A DNA stretch of 38,814 nt from an uncultured Lachnospiraceae bacterium (GCA_910586715.1 CAJUJG010000009.1:55268-94081); one strand, 5' to 3'; shown: positions 23,384-31,874, counted from the stretch's first letter. A program made the numbers and translations. The notes: generated by a model from the letters alone, not told the origin.

Positions 23384-25159
23384 ATGAACCAAACCGTTTT
23401 ATTAATCGGCATAAACGCCAAATATATCCACTCCAATCCAGCAATTCACGGTCTAAAGGCATACGCGGACCATTACTATCCAAACCGTCCAAACGGATGC
23501 AGACTTACAGTTGCCGAGTACACCATCAATCAGCAGGCAGATACCATTCTTGCCGACTTATATCAAAAAAAGCCACAGATTGCCGCGTTTTCCTGCTATA
23601 TATGGAACTGGCGCATGATACAGGATTTACTTTATGAGCTGCCAAAGCTTTTGCCCGATACTGCGCTTTGGCTTGGCGGTCCCGAGGTTTCGTTCCATGC
23701 GCAGAACCTGATACAGGACTTTCCGCAGCTTACCGGCATTATGGTTGGCGAAGGTGAGGACACGTTTTTGGAGCTTTTGCACCACTATTGGGAACATACG
23801 CCCGCGCTCAATGACATTAAGGGAATTGTGTCCCGCAACGGCTTTACGGGCGCACGCGCGCTTACAGACATCAACAGACTTCCCTTCTTTTATGACCTTC
23901 AAAAAACTGACACAAGTGTCATTTTTGACAACCGCATTCTGTATTACGAATCCCAGCGCGGATGCCCGTTTCAGTGCGCCTACTGTCTTTCTTCCATTGA
24001 TAAGACCGTGCGCCTGCGCAATATTGACACCGTAAAATCAGAACTAAAACAGTTTCTTGACAGCCGCGTCCCGCAGGTAAAATTTATTGACCGCACATTT
24101 AACTGCAACAGCGCACACGCGCTGTCCATATGGGGCTATCTCAGAGAAAATGACAATGGTGTCACAAATTTTCATTTCGAGATTGCTGCCGACTTAATTA
24201 CCGATGAACAGCTTGAAATCATGCGTGATATGCGCCCCGGTCTTATCCAGCTTGAAATCGGCGTGCAGTCCACCAACGAAACCACGCTTCGGGCAATCAA
24301 CCGCCGCACGGACATTGACAGACTCTCCAAAACGGTCGCCGCCATTCACGGATTTCAAAATATCCATCAGCACCTTGATTTGATTGCCGGGCTTCCATAT
24401 GAAGATTACGAAAGCTTCTCGCATTCCTTTAACGACGTGTATGCAATGGCGCCCCATCAGCTGCAGCTCGGGTTCCTAAAAGTCTTAAAGGGTTCCCCTA
24501 TCGAACAGCAGGCAGCCGACTACGGTATTGTATATGCCTCCAATCCGCCATATGAGGTACGGTATACAAGGTGGCTTTCCTTCGATGATGTATTGAACTT
24601 AAAGGGGATTGAAGAAATGGTGGAATTATATTATAACTCCAACCAGTTTGCGCATACGCTCCCCGTACTGGCGCAGGAATTTGCCTCGCCGTTCCAAATG
24701 TACGAGGCGCTTTCCGACTATTACCGCGCAAACGGATATTTCACCAACACGCCGTCGAGAACATACCGCTATCAGGTATTACTGGACTTTGCCTGTTCTG
24801 TCGCGGGCGATAAACGTGCGCTTTTTATCGAGCTTTTACTGTTTGACTTGTACCTGCGCGAAAACCTGAAAAGCCGCCCCGGCTTTGCCCCTGAAAACAC
24901 CATTGACAAAGAACTGCTGCGCCGCTTTTTCACACAGGAGGCGCAAAACCCGCAATACTTAAAAAATTATCAGAACTATACTTCAACACAGCTTTTAAAA
25001 ATGACACACGTTGAACGGTTTTCATACCCTGTATGGCATGAAAACCCTGTTTGCCAAGCAGTCCGGCTCAAAGCCCCTGCCTATATTTTATTTGATTATG
25101 AAAACCGCAATGCTTTGACGCATGATGCTGCTTTTTATGAATTATCGCTAAATATTTAA
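23384..25159 (+). CDS. B12-binding radical SAM protein with DUF4080 tail
   Basis: The 591-residue protein has an N-terminal cobalamin-binding Rossmann-type domain (about 1-130; VLLIGINAKYIHSNPA and AALWLGGPEVSFH-like core). The radical SAM TIM-barrel follows, with the [4Fe-4S] motif CPFQCAYC (CxxxCxxC) near residue 195 and further motifs (FHFEIAADLI, IQLEIGVQSTN, DLIAGLPYED). A C-terminal region of about 200 residues matches the DUF4080 layout. The substrate is unknown; relatives methylate or rearrange varied substrates. I use the ATG at 23384, which has GGAGG at 6-7 nt; the longer frame begins at a TTG inside the upstream hairpin. It is probably independent of the RNA-repair unit, given the terminator in between. 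Confidence 0.9.
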   Translation: MNQTVLLIGINAKYIHSNPAIHGLKAYADHYYPNRPNGCRLTVAEYTINQQADTILADLYQKKPQIAAFSCYIWNWRMIQDLLYELPKLLPDTALWLGGPEVSFHAQNLIQDFPQLTGIMVGEGEDTFLELLHHYWEHTPALNDIKGIVSRNGFTGARALTDINRLPFFYDLQKTDTSVIFDNRILYYESQRGCPFQCAYCLSSIDKTVRLRNIDTVKSELKQFLDSRVPQVKFIDRTFNCNSAHALSIWGYLRENDNGVTNFHFEIAADLITDEQLEIMRDMRPGLIQLEIGVQSTNETTLRAINRRTDIDRLSKTVAAIHGFQNIHQHLDLIAGLPYEDYESFSHSFNDVYAMAPHQLQLGFLKVLKGSPIEQQAADYGIVYASNPPYEVRYTRWLSFDDVLNLKGIEEMVELYYNSNQFAHTLPVLAQEFASPFQMYEALSDYYRANGYFTNTPSRTYRYQVLLDFACSVAGDKRALFIELLLFDLYLRENLKSRPGFAPENTIDKELLRRFFTQEAQNPQYLKNYQNYTSTQLLKMTHVERFSYPVWHENPVCQAVRLKAPAYILFDYENRNALTHDAAFYELSLNI

Positions 25160-25166
25160 CACTTTA

Positions 25167-25565
25167 CTACACCCAATCCTCCACTACAAGCCCATCCACT
25201 CGAGAAAATTCTCTTGTATTATTTGTAACTAAGACTACTTTCAAAGCTTTTGCATGAGCAGCAATTAAAGTATCCAGGGGTCCAATTGGCGTTCCTCTTC
25301 GTTGCAGCTCTGCCTTCACGGCACCATAAGCTTGTGCTGCGGCATCATCAAACGGTATAATCTGAATCTCGGAAAGGAACACGGTAAGCGCAATTCTGTT
25401 TTTTTCTCTTGCCGCACTTTTCTCTACTCCATGCACCAATTCCGCATAAGTAATGGCAGAAATACAGATGTCACCTGCGTCATACTCCATAAATTTTCTA
25501 ATTACTGTCTCTGGCTTATTCTTAATAATAAAAATACAGATATTCGTATCTAACATGTATTTCAT
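25167..25565 (-). CDS. vapC: VapC-type PIN-domain ribonuclease toxin
   Basis: The 132-residue PIN-domain protein belongs to the VapC/FitB group. The acidic active-site residues are present: D6 (MLDTNICIF), E42 (TYAELVHG) and D98 (IGPLDTLIAAHA), with a late polar position in VTNNTREFSRV. Family members are Mg2+-dependent RNases that often cut tRNA anticodon loops or rRNA. It overlaps its antitoxin gene by 4 bp and ends 7 bp from the convergent radical SAM gene. A toxin able to cut RNA within 2 kb of an RNA-repair island is notable, but a functional link is not shown. Confidence 0.93.
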   Translation of the reverse strand: MKYMLDTNICIFIIKNKPETVIRKFMEYDAGDICISAITYAELVHGVEKSAAREKNRIALTVFLSEIQIIPFDDAAAQAYGAVKAELQRRGTPIGPLDTLIAAHAKALKVVLVTNNTREFSRVDGLVVEDWV

Positions 25566-25792
25566 AGCACTTCCCTTTTCTGCTCTTCCTGCGCATCGCG
25601 ACCGTCAGCCATAAAGTCTTCGGAAAACATCTTCATCCCGTTTAAAAATCCATTCCATTTTGTCGTCTTCGGTATCAGCATTACAATTTCACCAACTTTA
25701 CTGACAAAAACCTCATCGTCCAAAAAACGATATTCGCTCGGAAGTCTTACCTCCTGACTTTTTCCGTTATCAAATACTTTTGCCGTTGTCAT
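25562..25792 (-). CDS. vapB: VapB-type AbrB/MazE-like antitoxin
   Basis: The 76-residue protein has an N-terminal SpoVT/AbrB swapped-hairpin DNA-binding domain (AKVFDNGKSQEVRLPSEYRF, then EVFVSKVGEIVMLIP). Its acidic/polar C-terminal tail (DFMADGRDAQEEQKREVL) is the usual toxin-neutralising segment. An AGGAGG sequence sits ahead of the ATG. The gene overlaps vapC by 4 bp, the classic coupled arrangement with the antitoxin first. It starts 26 bp downstream of the S41 protease gene and may be partly transcribed from it. Confidence 0.9.
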   Translation of the reverse strand: MTTAKVFDNGKSQEVRLPSEYRFLDDEVFVSKVGEIVMLIPKTTKWNGFLNGMKMFSEDFMADGRDAQEEQKREVL

Positions 25793-25818
25793 TTCTCCGC
25801 CTCCTGTTCCGATAAAGC

Positions 25819-27105
25819 CTAACCCATCATCTCCCCAAGCACCTGTTTTGCCGTCTCAAGCTGGTTATCCACGCCTGCCTTATACTGGTCGGCGTCAAAC
25901 GCCACCTCCACGTCAGGGTCAACTCCAATCTGATGAATATTATTCCCGTTCGGGGTAAAATACGTGCTTACCGTAATCTTCATCGCCGAGCCGTCGGAAA
26001 GATTAATGACCTTCTGCACAATTCCTTTCCCATACGTCGTCGTACCGACGAGCTTTCCGATACCGTAATCCTTAATCGCTCCCGCTAAAATCTCAGACGC
26101 GCTCGCGCTGTACCCATTCGTGAGCACCACAAGCGGCACATCAATTTCGTTCTCCCCGTTGCAGGTATATTCTTCCCGCTCGCCATATTTATCTTCCGTG
26201 TATACAATCAATCCCTTTGGAAGCAGCATTCTCGCAATCTCGCACACCGTGGAAAGATTACCGCCCGGATTGCTTCGAAGGTCAATAATCAGTCCCTGCA
26301 TTCCTTCCGACCTTGCCTGGTTCAGCGCCTCCTCAAACTGACCCGAAGTCACCACGTCAAACTCCGTAATCTGTATATACGCCATATGATTGTCATACAT
26401 TTCATATTCTACCGTAGGACTTTCTATCTTTCTGCGCTGTACCTCAATATCAATCGGCTCGGAAACACCAGTTCGCAGCACAGTCACCGTAACATACGTC
26501 CCTTCCTCGCCCTTAATTTTGCTCACAACATAGGCACTGTCCTTACCGTACATACTTTCGCCATTTATCTCATAAATGTAATCGTCCTGCATCAGCTTGC
26601 TTTCCTCGGCAGGCGTATTCTTAATCACGCCGCTGATTTTCACGTAGCCCGCCTCCACATCCTGACTGATGTATGCGCCAATCCCGTAATAAATTCCCTG
26701 CGTCTGCTCCTGTAAGGCAATCAGCTCCTCCTGCGTATAATAAACACTGTACGGGTCTCCAAGCGAATCTAAAATTCCGCGGTATACACCTTCCTCCAGC
26801 GTCGCATTATCAACATCTTGCCAAAAATATTCCTGAATAGTCTCTTCCAAAATGCCCAGCTTTCGCACCACGTCGGTATCCGTAACGCTCCCGCCGGAAG
26901 TATTTTCCTTATGTGCCCGAATATCCTTAAGCTGCCGCAGCCCCCTGCTAAGTCCCATAATTCCGGTAGTCAGAAGCGCCGCCAGCACCGTCACCAAAAT
27001 ACCTATGGTAAGACCCAGCACAAACTGTTTTCTTCCTTTATCGCTCCCGTCGTCTCCCCCATTGTACGGATATTGGTTCATTCCATTATTCCACTCATTT
27101 TGCAT
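25819..27105 (-). CDS. S41-family C-terminal processing protease
   Basis: The 428-residue protein has a short cytoplasmic segment, one membrane anchor (about residues 27-50), a PDZ domain (about 130-215; YGIGAYISQDVEAGYVKI, NTPAEESKLMQDDYIYEING) and an S41 peptidase domain. The catalytic serine is in NGYSASASEILAGAI and the lysine in TTYGKGIVQK; IIDLRSNPGG is the usual substrate-binding block. It acts outside the membrane. It follows the M23 hydrolase gene by 24 bp, and the ftsEX-hydrolase-ctpA order is common in Firmicutes. This fits a role in trimming or turning over the division hydrolase or its partner. Confidence 0.95.
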   Translation of the reverse strand: MQNEWNNGMNQYPYNGGDDGSDKGRKQFVLGLTIGILVTVLAALLTTGIMGLSRGLRQLKDIRAHKENTSGGSVTDTDVVRKLGILEETIQEYFWQDVDNATLEEGVYRGILDSLGDPYSVYYTQEELIALQEQTQGIYYGIGAYISQDVEAGYVKISGVIKNTPAEESKLMQDDYIYEINGESMYGKDSAYVVSKIKGEEGTYVTVTVLRTGVSEPIDIEVQRRKIESPTVEYEMYDNHMAYIQITEFDVVTSGQFEEALNQARSEGMQGLIIDLRSNPGGNLSTVCEIARMLLPKGLIVYTEDKYGEREEYTCNGENEIDVPLVVLTNGYSASASEILAGAIKDYGIGKLVGTTTYGKGIVQKVINLSDGSAMKITVSTYFTPNGNNIHQIGVDPDVEVAFDADQYKAGVDNQLETAKQVLGEMMG

Positions 27106-27129
27106 TGTTATGCCTTTCTATGATATAAA

Positions 27130-28383
27130 TTATTTTAGATAACCCCACGGATTTACATAATTTCCATTCAAGCGCACGCTGAAGTGGAGATGATTTCCCG
27201 TAGACCTGCCGGTCGTTCCGACAGCCGCAATTTTCTGTCCTTTTACAACCTCCGCCCCTTTTGACACATAAAGCGCCGAGGCATGCATGTATATCGTAAA
27301 CAGGTTATCCCCATGATCAATCATAATATAATTGCCCATCGACGCATTATACGCCGCTGCCACCACAGTTCCATTGTATGCGGCAAGAATGGGCGAACCG
27401 CCCGGCGCCGCCATATCCACACCATTATGAAAGCGCTTTATGCCAAGTGTCGGATGCATTCTGTCGCCATAATCATCGGAAATTCTTGTATATGAAGGCG
27501 CCGGCCATGCAAACATACCGCCGTCATATTTGCGCTTGGGATTGGACGCTGCCTCAAGCGCCGCCTGCTCCGCCTTTACCGCATCTTCCAGTGCCTTGAT
27601 TTCCGCATTTCTCGCTGCAATCTCCGCCTCATACTCCCGAAGAACCGCTTCCTTGTCATTAATATCCGCCTGAAATGCATTGATTTCTGTCTGCTTTTCC
27701 GAAATCAGTGTTTCCAACGACTCCTGCTCCTGCTCGACCTTTACCTTTGCTTCCTCCAAAAGTTCCTGCTCTTCTTCAAGCTGTGCCTTGCAGACCTCAA
27801 CGTACTCTCTCGTCGTCCTGAAATTATCCAGTATTTTCCGATCGGATTCCGTAATCTTTTCGACATAATCCGCGCGGTTTAACATATCTCCAAACGATGC
27901 CGCGCTGAAAATCGCCTCAAAATAAAAATCCGTTCCGCGCTCATACATATTCTGAATGCGCAGCTTCATCGCATCATACTGGGAAGCTTCCCGTTCCAAC
28001 GCCTCCTCAAGCTCCGCCTTCGTCTGCACAATCTCGCTTTCCTTCTCGGAAATCATATCGGTAAGCTCCGTAATTCTTGTCTGCGCCGCCGTAAGCTCCG
28101 TATCAAGCTGCTTCACGTACGCGGCAAGATTACTCTTCGATGTTTGCAAACTGCTGATAATCTGCTTGACGTCCGTAAGACCACCCTCAAGCTGTTTTCT
28201 CTGACTCTGTGTCTCCTCAATCTCTTTTTGCTTCTGCGCGATGCTCTGCTTTAAATCGGACACCTCGTCTGCCTGACTGACAAAAGGACAGGCACCGGCA
28301 AAGCAGGCAGCCGCGACAACTGCGACTGCCAGCAAAAGTGCTGCCCTTTTCCGAATCGTTCTATCGTAAACCCTAAGCTGCAT
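27130..28383 (-). CDS. Coiled-coil M23 peptidase (FtsEX-linked hydrolase, EnvC/PcsB type)
   Basis: The 417-residue protein has a basic N-terminus with a signal peptide (RKRAALLLAVAVVAAACFAG; cleavage around residue 38), a long coiled coil (about 40-270) and a C-terminal M23 (LytM) domain. The zinc ligands look intact: HNGVD and HLHF, with MIDHGDNLFTIYMH between them. E. coli EnvC lacks these ligands and only activates amidases, so this protein is probably a peptidase itself. Family knowledge: the coiled coil docks onto FtsX and FtsE ATP hydrolysis relieves autoinhibition. It lies 52 bp after ftsX in the same direction, in line with that partnership. Confidence 0.93.
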   Translation of the reverse strand: MQLRVYDRTIRKRAALLLAVAVVAAACFAGACPFVSQADEVSDLKQSIAQKQKEIEETQSQRKQLEGGLTDVKQIISSLQTSKSNLAAYVKQLDTELTAAQTRITELTDMISEKESEIVQTKAELEEALEREASQYDAMKLRIQNMYERGTDFYFEAIFSAASFGDMLNRADYVEKITESDRKILDNFRTTREYVEVCKAQLEEEQELLEEAKVKVEQEQESLETLISEKQTEINAFQADINDKEAVLREYEAEIAARNAEIKALEDAVKAEQAALEAASNPKRKYDGGMFAWPAPSYTRISDDYGDRMHPTLGIKRFHNGVDMAAPGGSPILAAYNGTVVAAAYNASMGNYIMIDHGDNLFTIYMHASALYVSKGAEVVKGQKIAAVGTTGRSTGNHLHFSVRLNGNYVNPWGYLK

Positions 28384-28435
28384 ATTCCTTACCTTTCCGT
28401 ATTTTCATGACAATGTCCACAGACAGCGGTACCCG

Positions 28436-29332
28436 TCATACACTAAGGTGCTTCCTAACCGTCGTAAAGCTTCCCAAAAATCCAATGCCCACACCGATTG
28501 CAATACATACGGGAACCAGTGTCGTAAATACAGTCGTTACAGGCAAAAATTCAAATATCTGTGATAAAAACGGAAACCTTCCCGCTACATACATCATCGC
28601 CTCGTTATAAATAAAATACACTGCCACCAGCGGAATTAACGAACCGATAAACCCGATAATAATTCCCTCAATCACAAACGGCGCCCTGGTAAAGAAGTCG
28701 GTTGCACCAATATATTTCATAATCTGTATCTCTTCCTTCCGCACGGAAATACCAATTGTTACGGTATTGCTGATTAGGAAAATCGATACGAGAAACAGAA
28801 TCAGGATAATTCCCACCGAAACATAACTCACAATCGCATTCACACCGGTCAATGCCTGTGCCGTGAGCGCTGACTGGTTAACCTTGCGGACCCCCTCAAT
28901 CGACTCTAAATAAGCGACAAGCGCAGCCTGCTCCGACACGTCGTTTAAATAAATATCAAAATGGGCGCATTCCTCAAGCGGATTTTCGGTAAAGATGCTT
29001 ACATCCCCGAAATTCATTTCCTCTGCAAACTGCTCCCATGTCTCGTCTGCGCTGACAAAAATACACTCCTTGACCTCCGAACGTCTTGAAATCATACCTG
29101 AAATTTCCTGTGTGCGCTCATCACTCATATTTCCTTCCAAAAGTGCGCTTACCGGAAACCGCTCCTCCGCATTTTTCACGATATGTTGAAAATTGGTCAG
29201 GATTGAAAAAAACAGTCCGAACAAAAACAAGCACGCCGAAATCGTCGCGATGGACGCGAGCGTAAACCATTTATTTTTAAAAATATTCCGTATTCCCTGC
29301 TTGATGCAGTAAAACAGTGTATTAATCCTCAT
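28436..29332 (-). CDS. ftsX: Cell division protein FtsX
   Basis: The 298-residue protein has the FtsX plan of four membrane helices. The first is near residues 24-46 and is followed by a large extracellular loop (about 47-165) that would receive the coiled-coil hydrolase. Three helices follow in the FtsX/permease domain (IVSYVSVGIILILFLVSIFL; FVIEGIIIGFIGSLIPLVAV; the C-terminal helix). I choose the ATG at 29332, which has AAGGGTGG at about 7 nt and overlaps the ftsE stop by 11 bp. An in-frame ATG at 29359 lies deeper in ftsE with no clear ribosome binding site. Confidence 0.94.
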   Translation of the reverse strand: MRINTLFYCIKQGIRNIFKNKWFTLASIATISACLFLFGLFFSILTNFQHIVKNAEERFPVSALLEGNMSDERTQEISGMISRRSEVKECIFVSADETWEQFAEEMNFGDVSIFTENPLEECAHFDIYLNDVSEQAALVAYLESIEGVRKVNQSALTAQALTGVNAIVSYVSVGIILILFLVSIFLISNTVTIGISVRKEEIQIMKYIGATDFFTRAPFVIEGIIIGFIGSLIPLVAVYFIYNEAMMYVAGRFPFLSQIFEFLPVTTVFTTLVPVCIAIGVGIGFLGSFTTVRKHLSV

Positions 29333-30065
29333 CGATATAGCCACCCTTTTCTTCATCACTTACAATGATGCCTTTCTTCATAGTGATAACCCGCTTCTTC
29401 ATTGCATTAACAATCTCGCGGTTGTGTGTGACTACAAGAACTGTTGTTCCGTTATTGTTGATTTTCTCAAGCAAATTCATAATTTCCCATGAATTTTTCG
29501 GGTCCAAATTTCCCGTAGGCTCGTCGGCAAGCAAAATTTTCGGCTTATTCACAAGCGCGCGCGCAAGCGCCACTCTCTGCTGCTCTCCTCCGGAAAGCTG
29601 CTTGGGTCTTGCCTTATATTTTCCTGCAAGCCCGACAGTTGATAAAATGGACGGTACGTTTTTACGGATTTCACGGTTTGGCATCTGTATTATGCGCTGC
29701 GCAAACGCAACGTTTTCATACACGTTTCTGTCCTTTAACAGACGGAAATCCTGGAATACGACGCCCAAGCTTCTCCTGAATTTGGGGATACCCCTGCGTT
29801 TGAGTCGCACCACGTCCGTCCCGTTGACGATAACCTTGCCTGATGTCGGCAATAGCTCCCGTAACAACAGCTTGATCAGCGTGGATTTTCCCGAACCGCT
29901 GTCCCCCACAATAAATACAAATTCTCCTTTATTTATATGCAGATTAACGTCATTTAATGCCGGCACGCCCACCGTGTAAGCCTTGCTGACATTCTCCATC
30001 AAAATAACCGTATCATTGTTTCCCGAAGCCGTACGGCTTTTTATTGTACTTCTCAATTTTTTCAC
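29322..30065 (-). CDS. ftsE: Cell division ATP-binding protein FtsE
   Basis: The 247-residue ABC ATPase has Walker A (GDSGSGKSTLIK), the signature LSGGEQQRVALARAL, Walker B (KILLADEPTGNLD) and the H-loop (VVTHNREIV). With FtsX it forms a transporter-like complex that converts ATP hydrolysis into activation of a wall hydrolase at the division site. It has about 20 extra residues before the usual start (MENVSKAYTVG). The annotated start is a GTG at 30065 without a clear ribosome binding site; a TTG at 30056 follows GGGGTG and may be the true start. It is the first gene of the ftsE-ftsX-M23-S41 operon. Confidence 0.95.
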   Translation of the reverse strand: MKKLRSTIKSRTASGNNDTVILMENVSKAYTVGVPALNDVNLHINKGEFVFIVGDSGSGKSTLIKLLLRELLPTSGKVIVNGTDVVRLKRRGIPKFRRSLGVVFQDFRLLKDRNVYENVAFAQRIIQMPNREIRKNVPSILSTVGLAGKYKARPKQLSGGEQQRVALARALVNKPKILLADEPTGNLDPKNSWEIMNLLEKINNNGTTVLVVTHNREIVNAMKKRVITMKKGIIVSDEEKGGYIDED

Positions 30066-30101
30066 CCCTATATTAATTTGCTTATTTATTTCCCTTTACT
30101 A

Positions 30102-30219
30102 CGCCGTCCAAGTTCGATTTCGCTTTGCTCCATCTCACTTGGGCTATTCGTTCTCGATTAAATTCTACCCCGCCGCGCAAGTTCGTTTTCGCTTCGCTCC
30201 ATCTCACTTGGGCTATTCG
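30102..30219. repeat. Two 49-bp tandem repeat units, 69-bp period
   Basis: Units at 30102-30150 and 30171-30219 share about 45 of 49 positions. Each has CAAGTTCG, a TTTCGCTT(T/C)GCTCC core, ATCTCACTTGGGCTATTCG, and a small CAAGT/ACTTG stem. The 20-bp spacers differ. The units fill most of the ftsE-PucR gap and would lie in or just upstream of the ftsE leader. They are unrelated in sequence to the dispersed inverted-repeat element. No promoter for ftsE is clear beside them. Confidence 0.8.
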
Positions 30220-30230
30220 CCCTATAGCAC

Positions 30231-30280
30231 CATGTAAAAACTTGTCCCTGCAAGTAAACTTGCGGACCTGTTTTTACATG
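30231..30280. repeat. Long interrupted hairpin after the PucR-type gene
   Basis: CATGTAAAAAC (30231-30241) pairs with GTTTTTACATG (30270-30280), GTCC with GGAC inside it, and GCAAG/CTTGC at the tip around a TAAA loop, separated by short internal loops. On the minus strand it begins 21 nt after the PucR-type stop codon. It has no U-tract beyond the stem, so it may protect the mRNA 3' end or act as a weak terminator. Confidence 0.75.
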
Positions 30281-30301
30281 ATGCTGCACGGCTCAACAGT
30301 A

Positions 30302-31390
30302 TCAATACTCAAAACTTTCCATATACTTCATGTATCGCACAACCATCAGCGCAATCTTAAATGTAATCGCATCCTCAAACACCCGCAAGTCAAGTCCCGT
30401 ACCTTTTTGAAGCTTGTCAAGACGGTATACCAGCGTGTTTCTGTGTATAAACAGCTGCCTTGATGTCTCCGATACATTGAGCGAATTTTCAAAAAACTTA
30501 TTGATTGTCGTAAGCGTTTCCTCATCAAAGTCATCCGGGCTCTTTCCTCCGAAGATTTCCTTGATGAACATTTTGCAAAGCGGTATCGGCAGCTGATAAA
30601 TCAGTCTTCCGATGCCCAGCTCACTGTACGCAATAATATCCCGCTCCGCAAAGAAAATTTTGCCGACGTCAAGCGCCATCTTCGCTTCCTTATACGAACG
30701 GCTTACTTCCTTGATTTCCTTCACGTTTGTGCCATAAGAAATGTGCACGTCTTTAATGCCCTCCTTCACAAGGCATTCCTCTATTGCGCGCGCATACTTG
30801 TCAATATCGCGGTTTGTCTCCGTATCCGACACTTCCTTAACCACAATCACGTTGTTCTCATCAACCGCCGTGACAAAATCCCTGCCGTTTTGCCCAAAGC
30901 CCTCGCGCACCCGTTCCAAAATATTGGCGTCTTTGCCGTTTGGCGACTCCACAATCAGTACGGCACGCTTGACATCCGTTTGAATGTGAAGCTTTTTCGA
31001 CCGACTGTAAATATCTACCAGCAGCAGATTGTCGAGGAGCAGGTTCTTGATAAAGTTATCCTTATCAAAGCGTTCCTTGTAGGCAACCATAAGATTTTGC
31101 AGCTGAAATGCCGCCATCTTTCCTACCATATATGCATTTTCTCCCGCATCGCTTGCAATCAGAATGTATTCAAGCTGCTGGTCGTCATAAATCTTAAAAA
31201 ACTGACAGCCCTGCAGCTCCTGACTGTCTGCCGCTGATTTCACAAATTCAAGCACGGAATGTTCAAATGTATTGCCTATGGTTTTCGTCGAAGCCACAAG
31301 CTTTCCGTCAATATCCGCCACAAAAAGCTCTACCCTCGCTATCGCTTTGATTCCTTCAATGGTATTTTGCATAATCTGATTTGAAATCAT
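30302..31390 (-). CDS. PucR/CdaR-type transcriptional regulator
   Basis: The 362-residue protein has an N-terminal sensor region (about 1-140; IEGIKAIARVELFVADIDGK, a sugar-diacid-recognition-like fold). A degenerate GGDEF-like middle follows (about 150-270), then a C-terminal PucR helix-turn-helix. The HTH reads NKFFENSLNVSETSRQLFIH followed by RNTLVYRLDKLQ and AITFKIALMVVRYM. Relatives respond to sugar diacids or purine metabolites; the ligand here is unknown. There is no adjacent catabolic operon, so it may be a global or self-contained regulator. An AAGGAGTG ribosome binding site precedes the ATG, and an 8-bp dyad 30 bp upstream could be an autoregulatory operator. Confidence 0.9.
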   Translation of the reverse strand: MISNQIMQNTIEGIKAIARVELFVADIDGKLVASTKTIGNTFEHSVLEFVKSAADSQELQGCQFFKIYDDQQLEYILIASDAGENAYMVGKMAAFQLQNLMVAYKERFDKDNFIKNLLLDNLLLVDIYSRSKKLHIQTDVKRAVLIVESPNGKDANILERVREGFGQNGRDFVTAVDENNVIVVKEVSDTETNRDIDKYARAIEECLVKEGIKDVHISYGTNVKEIKEVSRSYKEAKMALDVGKIFFAERDIIAYSELGIGRLIYQLPIPLCKMFIKEIFGGKSPDDFDEETLTTINKFFENSLNVSETSRQLFIHRNTLVYRLDKLQKGTGLDLRVFEDAITFKIALMVVRYMKYMESFEY

Positions 31391-31419
31391 GTGTCACACT
31401 CCTTATTTTAATCAAAGTG

Positions 31420-31438
31420 CATGACGAACATCGTCATG
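31420..31438. promoter_or_regulatory. Operator-like dyad upstream of the PucR-type gene
   Basis: CATGACGA-ACA-TCGTCATG is a perfect 8-bp inverted repeat with a 3-bp centre, 30 bp from the start codon. It has the size and position of an autoregulatory site. It lies in the 522-bp gap before yjfB, which otherwise holds repeat copy 3 and the yjfB promoter. Confidence 0.5.
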
Positions 31439-31644
31439 ACAGCTTATACAATATTAACAAAAATCGGTCAAAGTATTTAAGCTGTTTCTCTGCAATCTGT
31501 TTTCATTTTAATATATTTATACAAATAAATCTATAGCAAATAGCAATTTTTTTATGCATTTTATAATATTTTTCTTATTTTCTTATCAGACGGCATTTTT
31601 CATTCGTTTATGCAAGATATACAAAATCATTTTGGTAAATACTT

Positions 31645-31805
31645 GTAACAGTTCAGCCTTCGGATTTCGTAACAGTTCAGCCTTCGGCTTCCTGTTACAA
31701 GCATCAAGCCATGCAAAACCACTTCGTGGTGGCTTGATGCATCTCTTCCACTACGCTGTTTCACGGACTTTGCAGCAAGTGCAAAGTCCTAGGCTGAACT
31801 GTTAC
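31645..31805. repeat. Dispersed inverted-repeat element, best-preserved copy 3
   Basis: The left end GTAACAGTTCAGCCTTCGG occurs twice in a row (31645 and 31669), and the right end is AGGCTGAACTGTTAC (31791-31805), an exact inverted repeat of the left 15 bp. Inside are two hairpins. The first is GCATCAAGCC/GGCTTGATGC (31701-31740) with an inner ACCAC-TTC-GTGGT. The second is a perfect 10-bp GGACTTTGCA/TGCAAAGTCC (31765-31789). Folded as one strand this is a closed outer stem with two arms, that is, a three-way junction. It encodes no protein. It sits between two divergent genes without disrupting either. Confidence 0.88.
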
Positions 31806-31847
31806 CGGATTTCCGTTACAAATACTTAATACTTTTGTCGTTTGCTA

Positions 31848-31874
31848 TAATATTTTACAGCGTCAAGCCGAAAT
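31848..31874 (+). promoter_or_regulatory. Sigma-D (flagellar) promoter candidate for yjfB
   Basis: TAATATTT, an 11-bp spacer, then GCCGAAAT resembles the sigma-28/sigma-D consensus TAAAGTTT-N11-GCCGATAA at 12 of 16 positions with exact spacing. It lies 38 bp before the yjfB start. An overlapping TATAAT (31846-31851) could instead act as a sigma-A -10, but I see no matching -35. Confidence 0.6.

Noticed and set aside
28384..28435. c-di-AMP riboswitch before the M23 hydrolase gene
   Set aside because: The gap is only 52 bp, too short for the ydaO-type fold, and shows no matching motifs.
30102..30219. CRISPR array
   Set aside because: There are only two imperfect 49-bp units with a 20-bp spacer, no cas genes, and the unit has its own coding-free hairpin character.
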